DNA from: Aminomonas paucivorans DSM 12260
GTDB taxonomy: Bacteria; Synergistota; Synergistia; Synergistales; Synergistaceae
Assembly: GCF_000165795.1 (NCBI RefSeq)
Contig: NZ_CM001022.1
Coordinates: 2,203,812-2,267,811, forward strand
DNA length: 64,000 bases
Direction of reading: 5' to 3'
Below are positions 40,644 through 49,557 of this stretch, piece by piece. Made by a program: the position numbers and the translations under genes. Every line of letters starts with the position of its first letter. Position 1 is the stretch's first letter. Under the pieces are notes generated by a model. The model saw only the letters and a program-made list of their open reading frames with translations. It had not been told where the DNA came from and made no database searches.

Positions 40644-41222
40644 CTACAGGGCCATCCCCGCCCGCAGGGCCTTCACGTTGAGGTCGAAGAGCTTCGGAGG
40701 CACGATGCCCCGGAGCACCTCCGTCCAGTCCAGGGAGTCCAGCCCCATGGCCTTGATGAGAGCCCCCAGAAGCACCACGTTCTGGGCCTTGATGTTCCCC
40801 AGCTCCTCGGCGATGCGCCCGGCGTTGAAGATCTTCACGTTCTGTACCGTCTCCCGGAGCCGCTCGTTGAGCCCCTGGGGGTAGACGGCACTGCCCAGCA
40901 ACACCGGGAGGGAGTAGATCTCGTAGTCGTTCACCACCAGGGCTCCGGAGGGCTTGAGGTGGTCGATCCACCGGGCCGCCTCCACCTTCTCGAAGGCCAC
41001 CAGCACATCCGCCTCGCCGGGGGAGATCACCGGAGAGGCCACCTGGTCTCCGTAACGCACGTGGGTGCTCACGCTCCCCCCCCGTTGGGCCATGCCGTGG
41101 ATCTCCGACATCTTCACGTCGTACCCCATCTGCATGAGCCCCTCGGAGAGGATCTTGGAGGCCAGGATGGTACCCTGTCCCCCTACTCCCACCAGGAGGA
41201 TGCTCTTCGTCTCCCTACTCAT
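40644..41222 (-). CDS. iorB: Indolepyruvate:ferredoxin oxidoreductase, beta subunit
   Basis: A 192-aa gamma/beta-type subunit of the 2-oxoacid:ferredoxin oxidoreductase family. It starts with the ILLVGVGGQGTILASKIL nucleotide-like motif and has SEIHGMAQRGGSVSTHVRYG near residue 40, both diagnostic of IorB. It overlaps the end of iorA by eight bases, giving tight translational coupling. With IorA it oxidatively decarboxylates aryl pyruvates to acyl-CoA and reduced ferredoxin. Confidence 0.93.
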   Translation of the reverse strand: MSRETKSILLVGVGGQGTILASKILSEGLMQMGYDVKMSEIHGMAQRGGSVSTHVRYGDQVASPVISPGEADVLVAFEKVEAARWIDHLKPSGALVVNDYEIYSLPVLLGSAVYPQGLNERLRETVQNVKIFNAGRIAEELGNIKAQNVVLLGALIKAMGLDSLDWTEVLRGIVPPKLFDLNVKALRAGMAL

Positions 41223-42987
41223 GGACCTCGCCCTCCCTCGAGATGGCCTGCTTGGGGCAAAGCTGCATACAGAGGCCGCAGCCGTTGCACTGGGCCGGAT
41301 CGATGACGATGACCCCGTCCTTCATGGCGATGCCGGGACAGCCGGGACGCAGGCAGGACTTGCACTTCACGCACGTGCTCTGGTCCACGACGCAGCGCAC
41401 CCCGGCGCGCTTCTTCTGCACGTCCTTGATGAGGGCGCAGGGCTGCCGGGTGATGATGACGAAGGGCTCCGGGCAGGCCTGGGCGGCCTTCACCGCCTCG
41501 TCGCAGGCCTTCAGGTCGTAGGGGTCCAGCACCACCAGATTCTCCCGCTTCACCCCGCAGGAGATGCAGAGGGACTCCAGGTCCAGGGCCACCGTCTCCT
41601 CCCCCATGAGGGTGCGCCCCGTCCCGGGATTCTCCTGGTGTCCCGTCATGGCGGTGATGCGGTTGTCCACGATGATCAGGGCCAGGGGGACCTTGTTGAA
41701 CACCGAGTCGATGAGCCCGGTGATGCCGGAGTGGAAGAAGGTGGAGTCCCCGATGACCCCGAAGACCTTGCCGGTTCGCCCGGCGATCTGCTGGGTCTTC
41801 TGGAAGCCCACCCCCGCGGAGACGGAGGCGCCCATGCAGATCACCGTGTCCCCCACGTTCAGCGGAGCCAGGGACCCCAGGGTGTAGCAGCCGATGTCGC
41901 TGCTCACCACCTTGTCCTTCACCTTGCTCAGGGCGAAGAAGATGCCCCGGTGGGGGCACCCGGCGCAGAGCACCGGAGGCCGGGGGGGGATGGGCACGTC
42001 CAGGCGCAGGGGTTCCTCCTGGTCGTGGGCCAGGAAGGCCTTGCGCACCACCGAGGGAGAAAGCTCGTCCACCCCGGGCAGCAGGGCCCGGCCCACGCAG
42101 GGGATGCCCAGCTCCTTGACCTTGGACTCCAGGTAGGGCTCGTTCTCCTCCACCACGTAGACCTTGTCCACGCAGGCGGCGAAGGCCCGGATCATCTCGT
42201 CGGGCAGGGGGAAGGAGAAGCCGATCTTCAGGTAGCTGGCTCCGTCCCCGAAGACCTCCCGGGCGTGCTGGTAGCCGATGCCGCTGGTGATGATCCCGAC
42301 CCGCTTGTCTCCCCACTCGATGCGGTTGAAGGGACAGCGGTTGGAGTAGGCCCGGAGGGCCTCCAGGCGATCCTCCACCAGGCGGTGGCGCACCTTCGCC
42401 GCCGCGGGGGTCATGAGGTTCTTGGAGGTGTTCCGGACGTACTCCCGCACGGGGACTTCCTGGCGGTCTCCCAGCTCCACCACTCCCTTGCTGTGGCAGA
42501 TGCGGGTGGTGACCCGGAAGAGCACGGGGGTGTCGAAGCGCTCCGAAACCTCGAAGGCCTCCTTGATGAAGTCCAGACACTCCTGGCTGTCTGCGGGTTC
42601 GAACATGGGGACCTTGGCGTGGGGGGCGTACCACCGGTTGTCCTGTTCGTTCTGGGAGCTGAACAGCCCGGGGTCGTCGGCGGAGACCAGCACGAAGCCC
42701 CCGTTGACCCCGATGTAGGCCATGGTGAACAGGGGATCCGCCGCCACGTTGACCCCCACGTGCTTCATGGCCGCCAGGGACCGGGCCCCGGCGATGGAGG
42801 CCCCGGAGGCCACCTCCACGGCCACCTTTTCGTTGGGGGCCCACTCGGAGTAGACCTCTTTGTACTGGGCCATGTTCTCCAGGATCTCCGTGCTGGGCGT
42901 GCCCGGGTAGGCCGCCGCCACGTGGAGCCCCGCCTCCCAGGCTCCCCGGGCGATGGCCTCGTTGCCCGTCAGGATCTTCTTCGTCAA
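41215..42987 (-). CDS. iorA: Indolepyruvate:ferredoxin oxidoreductase, alpha subunit
   Basis: A 590-aa fusion of pyrimidine- and core-TPP-binding domains with a C-terminal 2[4Fe-4S] ferredoxin domain. The N-terminal region has GNEAIARGAWEAGLHVAAAY. The TPP motif is GDSTFFHSGITGLIDSV near residue 420, preceded by CAGCPHRGIFFAL. Cluster ligands are CVKCKSCLRPGCPG and CNGCGLCMQLCP at the end. It starts at TTG 42985-42987 with AAGGAGG eight bases upstream. It converts indolepyruvate, phenylpyruvate or related transamination products with CoA to aryl-acetyl-CoA, CO2 and reduced ferredoxin. Confidence 0.93.
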   Translation of the reverse strand: MTKKILTGNEAIARGAWEAGLHVAAAYPGTPSTEILENMAQYKEVYSEWAPNEKVAVEVASGASIAGARSLAAMKHVGVNVAADPLFTMAYIGVNGGFVLVSADDPGLFSSQNEQDNRWYAPHAKVPMFEPADSQECLDFIKEAFEVSERFDTPVLFRVTTRICHSKGVVELGDRQEVPVREYVRNTSKNLMTPAAAKVRHRLVEDRLEALRAYSNRCPFNRIEWGDKRVGIITSGIGYQHAREVFGDGASYLKIGFSFPLPDEMIRAFAACVDKVYVVEENEPYLESKVKELGIPCVGRALLPGVDELSPSVVRKAFLAHDQEEPLRLDVPIPPRPPVLCAGCPHRGIFFALSKVKDKVVSSDIGCYTLGSLAPLNVGDTVICMGASVSAGVGFQKTQQIAGRTGKVFGVIGDSTFFHSGITGLIDSVFNKVPLALIIVDNRITAMTGHQENPGTGRTLMGEETVALDLESLCISCGVKRENLVVLDPYDLKACDEAVKAAQACPEPFVIITRQPCALIKDVQKKRAGVRCVVDQSTCVKCKSCLRPGCPGIAMKDGVIVIDPAQCNGCGLCMQLCPKQAISREGEVHE

Positions 42988-43072
42988 ACCCTTCCCCTCC
43001 TTCGTCCTTCCTGCCTTCTCTGCCGTCTCTTCCGACCGCGCCCCCGCGGGACCCGGTCGCCAACCCCTCGGA

Positions 43073-43975
43073 TCAGCCCTTCGCCGCGGCCAGGCAGGCC
43101 AGGGCGATGGAGATGAGCTTGCCCTGGGCCGTTTCGGCCCGGGAGGTGAGCACCACCGGCGCCGCCGCCCCCAGCACCAGCCCCGCCATCTGGGCCCCGG
43201 CGTAGTGCAGCAGGCTCTTGCCCGCCACGTTCCCCGCCTCGATGTTGGGCATGAGGAACAGATCCACGTCCCCGGACACGGCGCTTTCGATGCCCTTGTG
43301 CCGCGCCGCCTCGGGGGAGAGGGCCACATCCAGGGCGATGGGCCCCTCCACCACGCAGGGGACCTCGAAAGCCCCGGCCTTCCAGGCTTCCACCAGCCCC
43401 GCCGCGTCCACCGTGGCGGGCATCTTGGGGTTCACCTGCTCGTTGGCGGTGATGGCCGCCACCTTGGGGGCATCGTAGCCCAGAGCCGCCAGGGCCGCCA
43501 GAGCGTTGGCCAGGATGCCTTTCTTGGCCTCCAGGTCCGGAGCGATGTTGATGCCCCCGTCGGTGTGGAAGGCCAGCTTGGGGGTCCCGGGGATCTGGAA
43601 GACCGCCAGGTGGCTCAGGAGACGGCCGGTGCGGAGTCCCTTCTCGGGATGGAGCACCCCCCTCATGAAGTCGCTGGAGTTCACCAGGCCCTTCAGGAGC
43701 ACCTGGGCCTCCCCCCGGTGCACCAGCTCCGCCGCCCGAACCGCCGCGGCGGCGGGGTCCGGCTCGTGGACCACCCGCAGGTCTCCCAGCCCCAGCTCCT
43801 CCGCCAGGGGACGGATCGTTCCCTCGTCCCCCACCAGGAGGCCCCGGGCCACGCCCTTTTCCCCCGCCAGGCGCACCGCCTCCAGGACCTCCCGGTCCCC
43901 CGCGGCGGCCACCGCAACTTCCCTTCCCCCGAGCTTCCGGGTCTGTTCGATCACTTCCTCGAAGTTCCGCAGCAC
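43073..43975 (-). CDS. ptb: Phosphate butyryltransferase
   Basis: A 300-aa phosphate acyltransferase that exchanges CoA for phosphate on butyryl-, isobutyryl- or related acyl-CoA. Family features are the FEEVIEQTRKLGGREVAVA opening, VLLKGLVNSSDFMRGVL near residue 95, VSGDVDLFLMPNIEAGN near 235 and LTSRAETAQGKL near 280. The N-terminal pattern and length fit Ptb rather than the larger Pta. It starts at GTG 43973-43975, 13 bases after the kinase gene. Confidence 0.92.
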   Translation of the reverse strand: MLRNFEEVIEQTRKLGGREVAVAAAGDREVLEAVRLAGEKGVARGLLVGDEGTIRPLAEELGLGDLRVVHEPDPAAAAVRAAELVHRGEAQVLLKGLVNSSDFMRGVLHPEKGLRTGRLLSHLAVFQIPGTPKLAFHTDGGINIAPDLEAKKGILANALAALAALGYDAPKVAAITANEQVNPKMPATVDAAGLVEAWKAGAFEVPCVVEGPIALDVALSPEAARHKGIESAVSGDVDLFLMPNIEAGNVAGKSLLHYAGAQMAGLVLGAAAPVVLTSRAETAQGKLISIALACLAAAKG

Positions 43976-43988
43976 CTGCCGTCCCTCC

Positions 43989-45053
43989 CTAGTAATCCTT
44001 CGCCGCTTCCTCGCCCCGGAGCACCCGCAGAGCCCCCAGGGCCAGGGCTTCCAGCTCCTCCTCCCCCGGCACCACCGCCACGGGGGCGATGAAGCTCACC
44101 CGGGCGATGACCTTCGCCATGAGTTCCTTGGAGTGGGCCATGCCCCCGGTGAGCACCACCCGGTCCACCTTGCCCTCCAGAACCGTGGCCTGGGCCCCGA
44201 TCTCCTTGGCCACCTGGTAGGCGAAGGCGTCCAGCAGCAGCGCCGCCTTTTCGTCCCCCCCCCGGGCCCGGGCCTCCACCTCCTGGAGGTCCTTGGTGCC
44301 CAGGTAAGCCGCCATGCCCCACCGGCTCAGGAGGTTCTTCTTCATCTCGTCGAAGCTGTACCGGCCGGAGTAGCACAGGGCCACCAGTTCGTAGGCCGGG
44401 AGCCCCCCCGCCCGCTCCGGGGAGAAGGGACCCTCCTGCTTGGCGTCGTTCACGTCCACCACCCGTCCCCGACGGTGCGCCGCCACGGAGACCCCGGAGC
44501 CCAGGTGGGCCACCACCAGATTCAGGTCCTCGTAGGGACGCCCCAGCTCGGTGGCCACCCGGTGGGCTACCGCCTTGTGGTTCAGGGCGTGGAACATGCT
44601 GATACGCTCCACCTCCGGGGATCCGGAGATGCGGGCCACGGGCTCCATCTCGTCCACCGAGACGGGGTCCACGATGAAGCTGGGGATCCCCGCCCGATCC
44701 CCCAGGTCCAGGGCCAGCACGGCCCCCAGGTTGGAGGCGTGCTCCCCCCGGGCGGCGGCCTTCATGTCCCCCACCATGGTCTCGTTCACCCGGTAGGTGC
44801 CTCCGGGGATGGAGCGCAGGAGCCCCCCCCGTCCCACCACCGCCGACAGGTCCCCCAGGGCGATCCCCGCCTCCTCCAGGGCTGCCAGGATCAGATCGCG
44901 CCGGTAAGGGATCTGGTCCATGACCCGGGGGTAGCCCCTGAGGTCCTCCATGGAGTGGGGCACGGTCTTCTTGAACAGGGGGCGCTCGTCCTCGAAGATC
45001 GCGATCTTGGTCGACGTGGCGCCGGGGTTGATGGCCAGGATCCGAAAGCCCAT
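43989..45053 (-). CDS. buk: Butyrate kinase
   Basis: A 354-aa acetokinase-family enzyme making ATP from acyl phosphate. ILAINPGATSTKIAIFE is the Buk-specific start (acetate kinase has NxGSSS). VVAHLGSGVSVAAHRRGRVVDVND is near residue 185 and VLTGGMAHSKELMAKV near 295. AAGGAGG precedes the ATG. It leads the operon buk-ptb-iorA-iorB, which couples 2-oxoacid oxidation to substrate-level phosphorylation. Branched-chain or aryl acids are as likely as butyrate. Confidence 0.93.
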   Translation of the reverse strand: MGFRILAINPGATSTKIAIFEDERPLFKKTVPHSMEDLRGYPRVMDQIPYRRDLILAALEEAGIALGDLSAVVGRGGLLRSIPGGTYRVNETMVGDMKAAARGEHASNLGAVLALDLGDRAGIPSFIVDPVSVDEMEPVARISGSPEVERISMFHALNHKAVAHRVATELGRPYEDLNLVVAHLGSGVSVAAHRRGRVVDVNDAKQEGPFSPERAGGLPAYELVALCYSGRYSFDEMKKNLLSRWGMAAYLGTKDLQEVEARARGGDEKAALLLDAFAYQVAKEIGAQATVLEGKVDRVVLTGGMAHSKELMAKVIARVSFIAPVAVVPGEEELEALALGALRVLRGEEAAKDY

Positions 45054-45258
45054 CCTTTTCCCTCCTTGGGATACCTTTGTGTATGAAGTAGACCGAAAGG
45101 ACGTTACGAGGCTAAACCTTGAGGGTTTCTTTGTCCAGACTCGAAGGGGCTCAAATAGCTAATCTTCAAAGAAAAGGACCATTTTTGCTTTAGCTTTTTC
45201 TTGCTGTTCTCCTTTTGGTCTTTGCCTTGTCGTTTTCCCAAAGGGAGGGATCGGAAAC
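45054..45258. other. Intergenic region between buk and the hybrid kinase gene
   Basis: About 205 bases, A+T-richer than average around 45120-45240 with several T-runs on the plus strand. It should contain the buk operon promoter on the minus strand; TGGACA with TAGCCT at 17 bases is a weak candidate. No clear terminator stem was found for the upstream kinase gene. Confidence 0.3.
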
Positions 45259-48255
45259 CTACCAGACCACCCGATCCCTCCCCGCTTCCTTGGCCCGATA
45301 GAGGGCCTCGTCGGCGGCGGCGTTGAGGGCGTCCAGGGAGCCGATGCGGTCGTACTCCGCCACGCCGAAGCTGGCGGTGAAGGCCAAGGACTGGCCCTGG
45401 TACTCCAGGGGGGCGTCGGCGATGCGGAACCGCAGGCGCTCGCACACCTGAGCGGCCTCGAAGGCGCTGGCTCCGGGGAAGACCAGGAGGAACTCCTCCC
45501 CTCCGTAACGGCCGCAGAGGTCGTACTCCCTCAGGTTGCACTGGATGAGCCGCGCCGCCTCCCGAAGCACCTCGTCCCCCGCCAGGTGGCCGTACCGGTC
45601 GTTGATGGCCTTGAAGCGGTCCAGGTCCATCATGGCTACGCTCACGGGCTCGCCGGTGCGCCGGGACCGGGTCAGCTCCGCCTCCTCCTGCTCCAGCAGG
45701 GCCCGGCGGTTCAGGAGCCCCGAGAGGGGGTCGTGGGTGGCGGCGTAGAGGAGCTGTTCGTGAAGCTCCACCACCCGCCGCCCCGAGGCGATGCGCATCT
45801 CCAGCTCCTCCGGGTCGAAGGGCTTGATGACGTAGTCGTCCGCCCCCGCCTCCAGGCCCTGGAGCAGGTGCTCCCGGGCACCCCGGACGGTGAGGAGGAT
45901 CAGGTAGGTGTAGTGCTTGTCCCGCTGGTTGGCTCGGCGCACCCACCGCACCACCTCGGGCCCCTCCAGCCCCGGCATCATCCAGTCCAGCACCGCCAGG
46001 CGAGGGGGGTCGTCCTGCAGCAGCAGGTCCAGGGCCCGGCGCCCGTCCTCCGCCACCTCCACCTCGTAGCCCTTCTGCTGCAGAAACCCCGTCAGCATCA
46101 TGCGGGAGGAACGGTTGTCCTCCGCCACCAGGATCCTCATGCCCTCTTGTCCTCCCGTCTGCCCGCCCTCCGTCGCAGGGGGGGTCCTCTTCCGTCCCTC
46201 GAAGGCTCGGGCCTGCTCCGCCAAGCTCTGCCGAAGCCTCCTCGTCCTTTCTTCGTCCTCCCCCGAGTCCTCCTCCAGGGCCGCCGCGGCGTCCCGGATC
46301 CCCGGGGCCCCCAGGTTGGCCGCCGCCCCCCGCAGGGCGTGGGCGGCCTTCCGCAGGGCCGGGCGATCCCCCGCGGTCAGGGCCTGGTCCATCGCCCCGG
46401 AGAGTTCCCGCAGGTCCTCCTCGAAGGCCGCCAGAACCTGCCCCGCCAGGGCCGCATCCCCCCCCGTCCGGGCCAGAAGCTCCTCCTCCCGAAAGACCGG
46501 GGCCGCCTCCGGAAGGGGAAGCAGGCGTCCCAGGACGCGGCTCAAATCCTCCGGCACCAGGGGTTTGGAGAGCACGTCGTCCATCCCCGCCTCCAGATAC
46601 CTCTCCCGCTGCCCCGGCGTCACCGCCGCCGTGAGGGCCACCACGGGAACCTCCGGATCCCGGCACCCCGTCTCAGGGTCCCGAAGGGCCCGGACCGTCT
46701 CCACCCCGTCCAGGCCGGGCATCTGGATGTCCAGGAGCACCCCGTCGAAGCGCTCCCTTCGAAGACGCTCCAGGGCCCCCTCCCCGCTCTCCTCCCCCTG
46801 GGCCTCGAAGCCCAGGCGGCGCAGGAAGGCCAGGCCCACCAGGCGACTGGTGGGGTTGTCCTCCACCAGGAGGATCCTCCCCCGGGAGACCCGGGGGGGA
46901 GCCTCCTCCCGGAGGGCCTGGGGTTTCGTCGGGGCGGGGGCCGCCGTCAGGGGCAGGGAGAGGACGAAGCGGCTTCCTTCGCCGGGAGACGAAGAGACCT
47001 CCAGGGTGCCCCCCATGAGGGTCGCGAGGCTGCGGGAGATGGGCAGGCCCAGCCCCGTGCCCCCGTGTCGCCGGGCCACGGAGGGGTCCGCCTGGACGAA
47101 GGGCTGGAAGATCCGCTCCAGAGCCTCGGGAGCGACCCCCTCCCCCGTGTCCTCCACGGACCACACCAGCCGGTCCCCCGGGGCGTCCAGCTCCAGGAGC
47201 ACCCGCCCCCGGGAGGTGAACTTCACCGCGTTGGACAGGAGGTTCCCCAGGATCTGCCGCAGCCGGTTCGGGTCCCCCAGGGCGCCGGGGGGCACGGAAT
47301 CCCGCACCCGCACCTCCACAGGCAGGCCCTTCTCCGAGGCCCGGTGGGCGAAGGCCCGGCCCACGTCCCGGGTGAGCTGCCCCGGGGCGAAGGGGATGGA
47401 CTCCACCTCCAGGCGTCCCGCCTCGATCTTGGAGAAGTCCAGCAGGTCGTCCAGGAGACGCACCAGGATCTGCCCCTCCAGGAGGAGGAGGGACACGTGC
47501 TCCTCCTGCTCCCGGGAGAGGTCCCCCTCCCCCAGGAGGCGGGAGAGCCCCAGGATGCCGTTCAGGGGCGTGCGGATCTCGTGGCTGATGTGGGCCAGGA
47601 AGGCGTCCTTGGTGCGGTGGGCCTCCTCCAGGGCCAGGCGGGTTTCCTCCAGGCGGCGCACCTGGTCCCGGAGGCGGGCGTTCAGGTCCTGGACGGTGTG
47701 CACCCGCTCCATGTCCTGGAGCACCCCGGCGGCGGCGTTGAGCACCACACGCAGAAAGGCCAGGGCGATGTCCGGGAGAGTCTGGGGGTCGCAGGAGGGT
47801 TCCCCCAGCAGCACCCCCAGGGTCCGATTGGGGGTGCTCAGGGCGTGGAGAAGCAGGGGACGGGAACCGTCGGCGGTGGTAACGAACACCGGGTGGGGGT
47901 GGTTCAGGGCCCAGGCCAGGGTGCCGTCCTCCACCAGGGGCTCCAGCTCCGCCTCGAAGGACTTCCCCGCACCGACGGGGTCCGTCAGGGCGGCCCGGAA
48001 GTCCAGACCGTCCTCGGAAAGGAGGTAGAACGCCAGGGCGCGCAGGGGCACCAGGGCGCGCACCTTCTGGGCGGTCTCCCGGAGCAGCCCCTCCCGCTCC
48101 TCCTCCGGAGAGGCCTGTCCGTTCGGGTCCGCCCCGTGGGCGCCGGGGGAGAAGTTCAGCGCCCCCACCGCCGCGTCCAGGATGCGGTTCACCGCGTCCC
48201 GCTCCTGATCCAGACGCCGGATCCGCTCCTCCAGTTCCGCCAGCCGAAAGGTCAT
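45259..48255 (-). CDS. Hybrid sensor kinase fused to two receivers, HPt and diguanylate cyclase
   Basis: A 998-aa cytosolic signalling protein. In order: an N-terminal coiled coil; a GAF-like domain (about 55-180); a second coiled coil; HisKA with the phospho-His at 225 (HISHEIRTPLNG); a HATPase (about 330-440; EDTGEGV, GGTGLGLPIS); REC1 (about 462-580; VLLDIQMPG); and an HPt-like segment (KAAHALRGAAANLG). REC2 begins at Met706 (MRILVAEDN; VLDWMMPGL), and GGDEF (about 835-998) carries GGEEF and an upstream REYD inhibitory site. No membrane helix is seen. It is followed downstream by buk and preceded 15 bases away by an HDOD gene. An internal ATG at 46138-46140 could also give a separate REC-GGDEF protein. 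Confidence 0.9.
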   Translation of the reverse strand: MTFRLAELEERIRRLDQERDAVNRILDAAVGALNFSPGAHGADPNGQASPEEEREGLLRETAQKVRALVPLRALAFYLLSEDGLDFRAALTDPVGAGKSFEAELEPLVEDGTLAWALNHPHPVFVTTADGSRPLLLHALSTPNRTLGVLLGEPSCDPQTLPDIALAFLRVVLNAAAGVLQDMERVHTVQDLNARLRDQVRRLEETRLALEEAHRTKDAFLAHISHEIRTPLNGILGLSRLLGEGDLSREQEEHVSLLLLEGQILVRLLDDLLDFSKIEAGRLEVESIPFAPGQLTRDVGRAFAHRASEKGLPVEVRVRDSVPPGALGDPNRLRQILGNLLSNAVKFTSRGRVLLELDAPGDRLVWSVEDTGEGVAPEALERIFQPFVQADPSVARRHGGTGLGLPISRSLATLMGGTLEVSSSPGEGSRFVLSLPLTAAPAPTKPQALREEAPPRVSRGRILLVEDNPTSRLVGLAFLRRLGFEAQGEESGEGALERLRRERFDGVLLDIQMPGLDGVETVRALRDPETGCRDPEVPVVALTAAVTPGQRERYLEAGMDDVLSKPLVPEDLSRVLGRLLPLPEAAPVFREEELLARTGGDAALAGQVLAAFEEDLRELSGAMDQALTAGDRPALRKAAHALRGAAANLGAPGIRDAAAALEEDSGEDEERTRRLRQSLAEQARAFEGRKRTPPATEGGQTGGQEGMRILVAEDNRSSRMMLTGFLQQKGYEVEVAEDGRRALDLLLQDDPPRLAVLDWMMPGLEGPEVVRWVRRANQRDKHYTYLILLTVRGAREHLLQGLEAGADDYVIKPFDPEELEMRIASGRRVVELHEQLLYAATHDPLSGLLNRRALLEQEEAELTRSRRTGEPVSVAMMDLDRFKAINDRYGHLAGDEVLREAARLIQCNLREYDLCGRYGGEEFLLVFPGASAFEAAQVCERLRFRIADAPLEYQGQSLAFTASFGVAEYDRIGSLDALNAAADEALYRAKEAGRDRVVW

Positions 48256-48270
48256 GGTCCCCCTCCTCTC

Positions 48271-49518
48271 CTACAGCAGGAAGGCCCGACGGATCTCCGC
48301 CACCTGCCGCCTGGCCTGGGCCACCACGGACTCCAGGGCCTCCGGGGCCAACCCCAGCACCTCCAGGGCTCCCCGGTCCGCCTCGGGCACGTGGACGGAG
48401 CCGCTGGTGCCCCAGCGCAGCACCCCCGTCAGCAGGTCCGCCAGGTGCACCACCGCCGCCTCCCCGGGGTTCTCCCCCTCCGAGGGGCTGTGGTGGGCCC
48501 CCACCAGGGCCCGGATGGGCTCCGGGATGTTCCATTCCGCCATGAGGCGCTCCCCCAGGGCGGCGTGGTGGAACCCCAGGATCTGGGTCTCCACCTCGAA
48601 GAGGGGTCGCTCCTGCCACAGGGCCTGCTCCATGGCCCCCGTCAGGAGCCAGGGGACTTTGTGGAAGAGGATGAGCCGCCCGATGTCGTGGAGCAGCCCC
48701 GCCACGAAAAACCGCTCCTCATGGGGAAGCCGCAGGGCGAAGGCGATCACCCGGGCCAGGACGCCACAGGCCACGGAGTGCTCCCAGAAGGACTCCATGT
48801 CCACGAACTTCGCCGGAACCCCCTTGAAGACCTTCACCGCCGAGACGGCCAGGGCCAGGGCGGTGAGCTGGTTGGTGCCGATGATGGCCACCGCCCGGGG
48901 GATGGAATCGATGCGGGTGGGAAAACCGTAGAAGGAGCTGTTCACCAGACGCAGCAGGCGCACCGTGAGGCCCGGGTCCTTGCCCACCACCTCGGCGATG
49001 TGGGTGGCGGAACTCACGGGGGAGTCGATGATCTCCCGGAGCTTGAAGTACACCGCCGGGAAGGAGACCAGGCGCACCTGGTGGCGCACCAGCTCCCGCA
49101 TCCCCCCGGCCCCCAGCTCCGCCCCCCGCTCCTCCGGGAGGGGAGGGGCCTTCTCCGGCCTTTGGGGCACCCAGGGGGCGGGGACGTTGCCCTCCTTGAG
49201 GAGCCGGGTGGCCATCTCCTCCGTGGCGATGCGGGTCACCTCCCGCAGGAAGGGGTCCTCCCCGGGAGGGGGGGCCCACCGGGCCACCAGGGCGGCCGCC
49301 CGGGCCAGCTGCTCCGACTTCAGGGCCTCCTCCGCCCGGAGGGACTCGTCCTCGAAGCCCTCTACCTCCGCGTCGGTGACCCCCCAGATCTTGAACATGC
49401 GGATGTGCTTGTCCGTCAGGGCGGCTCCCGCCCCCAGGATCACCCGCCCCTCCGGGGTCCGGAGGGGCGCTTCCAGCACCATGCCTTCCTTGAGGGAACG
49501 AACGCTCACGCGGCCCAT
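48271..49518 (-). CDS. HDOD-domain signalling protein
   Basis: A 415-aa protein with an N-terminal segment typical of HD-GYP/HDOD proteins (SVRSLKEGMVLEAPLRTPEG) and an HDOD domain from about residue 145. That domain carries VSFPAVYFKLREIIDS, VGKDPGLTVRLLRLVNSSFYG, AIIGTNQLTALALAV and GLLHDIGRLILFHK. HDOD proteins are non-catalytic regulators of motility, c-di-GMP signalling or cell cycle. It precedes the kinase-GGDEF gene by 15 bases, suggesting a shared pathway. Confidence 0.88.
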   Translation of the reverse strand: MGRVSVRSLKEGMVLEAPLRTPEGRVILGAGAALTDKHIRMFKIWGVTDAEVEGFEDESLRAEEALKSEQLARAAALVARWAPPPGEDPFLREVTRIATEEMATRLLKEGNVPAPWVPQRPEKAPPLPEERGAELGAGGMRELVRHQVRLVSFPAVYFKLREIIDSPVSSATHIAEVVGKDPGLTVRLLRLVNSSFYGFPTRIDSIPRAVAIIGTNQLTALALAVSAVKVFKGVPAKFVDMESFWEHSVACGVLARVIAFALRLPHEERFFVAGLLHDIGRLILFHKVPWLLTGAMEQALWQERPLFEVETQILGFHHAALGERLMAEWNIPEPIRALVGAHHSPSEGENPGEAAVVHLADLLTGVLRWGTSGSVHVPEADRGALEVLGLAPEALESVVAQARRQVAEIRRAFLL

Positions 49519-49557
49519 CGAGGCTCCATCCTCCGGGGCGCGATGCGGGAGCCCCGC

